Assembly: GCA_965226755.1 (NCBI GenBank)
Contig: CBDDDT010000003.1
Location: 1,798,001 to 1,862,000, forward strand
Reading direction: 5' to 3'
Length of the DNA: 64,000 nt
Origin: Bog-113 sp965226755
GTDB lineage: Bacteria > Acidobacteriota > Terriglobia > Bryobacterales > Bryobacteraceae
The translations under genes and the position numbers were made by a program. Below, one piece after another: positions 62,897 through 64,000 of the stretch; within the stretch, counting starts at the first letter, position 1, and every line of letters starts with the position of its first letter. The notes beneath the pieces were generated by a model, which was not told where the DNA came from, ran no database searches, and worked only from the letters and a program-made list of their open reading frames with translations.

Positions 62897-63958
62897 TCAG
62901 ACTCGAATCACCGCCAGCAGCTCATTCGCCGCGCCGGTCACGCGAGAAACCGGAACGCGGGTCATGCAGCGATGATCGATCGGGCATTCGCGCAGCAGAC
63001 AAGGGCTGCACTCCACCGGCTCCTGGACTACGCGGGCCAGAGCGCCGGTCGGCCCGGTCGTCAGCGGATTGGTCGCGCCGAAGATCGTGACCGTGGGAAC
63101 GCCGAGCGCGGACGCGAGATGCATCGCGCCCGAGTCATTCGTCAAGAAGAGCAGACACGCGGCCGCGCATTCAATCAACTCCCGCAAAGAAGTCTCGCCG
63201 GCGAGGTTGTTCACGCGCAGGCCGTTGAACTCCCGCTCGATGCGGTCTTGTACTTCCGCGCACAGAGCGCGCTCGCTTCCCGCGCCGAAGAGGCAGACGG
63301 ACGCGCCATGCTCGGCGGCGAGAAGCCCCGCGGATTCCGCGAAACGCTCCGGCAGCCAGCATTTGGCTTTCCCGTATGCCGCGCCGGGGCTGACGCCGAT
63401 CACGGGCCCGGTCAGCCCGCGCTCGTCAAACCTGCGCCTTCCGGCGGCCGCGGCGGCGGGAGCGCCTTCCAAACGAATTGCGTCCACCTCAGGCAAGTTC
63501 GAAATGACGCCGGCGCGCCGCAGCAGCTCCAGATAGTAGAAGCGCTCATGGGCCGGGAGTTCGCCTGGCGCTGGAACCGGAACCGCGCGCGAAAGCAGCC
63601 ATCCGCGGCCGTCGCGGTCGTAGCCGATCCGTGTGCGCACTCCGGCAAGCCGCGCGATCAGCGCCGCTTCGAACGCATTCTGCAGCAGGATCGCGCAATC
63701 GAAGCGCCGGCGCCGCAAGGCCTGCGCTGCACGCCATTTCGCCCGCAAATCCCGAAAACCCGAGGCGGCCGTGTAAGGGATAGTCTCGTCCACCGCCGTC
63801 TCGCCCGCATACAAACCGGCCACCCACGGCCGCGCGAGCACGGCGATATGCGCCTCGGGGAAACGCGTGCGGACGGCGCGAATCGCCGGCAGGGACATCA
63901 CCGCGTCCCCGATCCAGTTCGTGGCTCGAATCAGGATTCTGGCGGGCTCGCGCATCAC
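62897..63958 (-). CDS. waaF: lipopolysaccharide heptosyltransferase II-like glycosyltransferase (GT9)
   Basis: A 353-residue GT9 enzyme. ILIRATNWIGDAVMSLPAIR, and the late LTNDSGAMHLASALGVPTVT with CLLRECPIDHRCMTRV, are WaaF features. It adds the second heptose of the lipopolysaccharide core. The frame starts GTG-ATG at 63958; a possible upstream gene ends within these codons. First complete gene of the LPS operon in this window. Confidence 0.85.
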   Translation of the reverse strand: MMREPARILIRATNWIGDAVMSLPAIRAVRTRFPEAHIAVLARPWVAGLYAGETAVDETIPYTAASGFRDLRAKWRAAQALRRRRFDCAILLQNAFEAALIARLAGVRTRIGYDRDGRGWLLSRAVPVPAPGELPAHERFYYLELLRRAGVISNLPEVDAIRLEGAPAAAAAGRRRFDERGLTGPVIGVSPGAAYGKAKCWLPERFAESAGLLAAEHGASVCLFGAGSERALCAEVQDRIEREFNGLRVNNLAGETSLRELIECAAACLLFLTNDSGAMHLASALGVPTVTIFGATNPLTTGPTGALARVVQEPVECSPCLLRECPIDHRCMTRVPVSRVTGAANELLAVIRV

Positions 63959-63999
63959 GAATGGCGCAGTGCGTCCTGGAGTTTCGATCCGAACAAGCT
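63955..63999 (-). CDS. C-terminal end of a gene cut by the right edge
   Basis: The minus strand reads SLFGSKLQDALRHS followed by TGA, which overlaps the waaF start (GTGATG). The tight overlap fits an operon gene, but 14 residues are too few to name it. Confidence 0.35.
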   Translation of the reverse strand, partial: SLFGSKLQDALRHS

Positions 64000-64000
64000 A

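Overview
The window looks like a chromosomal segment of a GC-rich Acidobacteriota bacterium, most plausibly the Bryobacterales/Solibacter lineage. The reasons are an NHL-propeller protein ending in a Solibacter-type C-terminal domain, a GloVer tandem-repeat protein, ASPIC/UnbV and FG-GAP remnants, many exported sugar enzymes, and an alternative complex III respiratory cluster. The assignment is by family recognition only; there is no rRNA gene here.

Layout. 1-3840 (minus): a DUF4331 gene start at the edge, a double-module nickel/cobalt-type transporter and a TPR protein. 3841-6040: a decayed stretch with a 220-230 bp duplication, an amber-interrupted gene and an FG-GAP remnant. 6041-13210: a probable 7.1-kb integrated element bounded by a 60-bp direct repeat made from the 3' half of tRNA-Pro(GGG). 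It carries phased 11-bp repeats at both ends, a PIN-like/DUF433 toxin-antitoxin pair, remnants of a tyrosine and a serine recombinase, scrambled ASPIC pieces, a frameshifted GloVer gene and an intact NHL protein. 13247-18261: housekeeping genes (DUF421, a membrane protein with a winged-helix regulator, tmk-holB, aroA).

18472-31130 is one long respiratory operon: alternative complex III (actA-F), a small membrane protein, an SCO copper chaperone and an A2-type caa3 cytochrome oxidase (ctaC-D-E-F). Together they would carry electrons from quinol to oxygen without a bc1 complex. A FliA/WhiG-type sigma factor follows. 33253-34078 holds a small lipoprotein and a broken IS1-type transposase. 34564-36488 is nadA-moaA. 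36544-40305 is a five-gene PspA (membrane-stress) cluster followed by recJ.

42003-58192 is rich in carbohydrate and cell-surface functions: an MBOAT/SGNH acylation pair, a GH37 trehalase, a creatininase pseudogene, a TIM-barrel isomerase, a Gfo/Idh/MocA oxidoreductase, phosphoglucomutase, a DUF1080 protein, an orphan sugar-binding lipoprotein, an aldo/keto reductase and a PQQ-type propeller. A 48-residue metallothionein, a cyclophilin and nadD lie among them. 58226-64000 (minus) has an ABC-F ATPase, a TrmJ-like methyltransferase, an isoprenylcysteine-methyltransferase-like protein and an LPS-core set (waaC, a degenerate nucleotidyltransferase-like protein, waaF).

The most unusual items are the tRNA-Pro element with phased arm-like repeats, the PspA cluster with two unrecognised members, the degenerate HldE-like protein between two heptosyltransferases, and several genes interrupted by a single base change.
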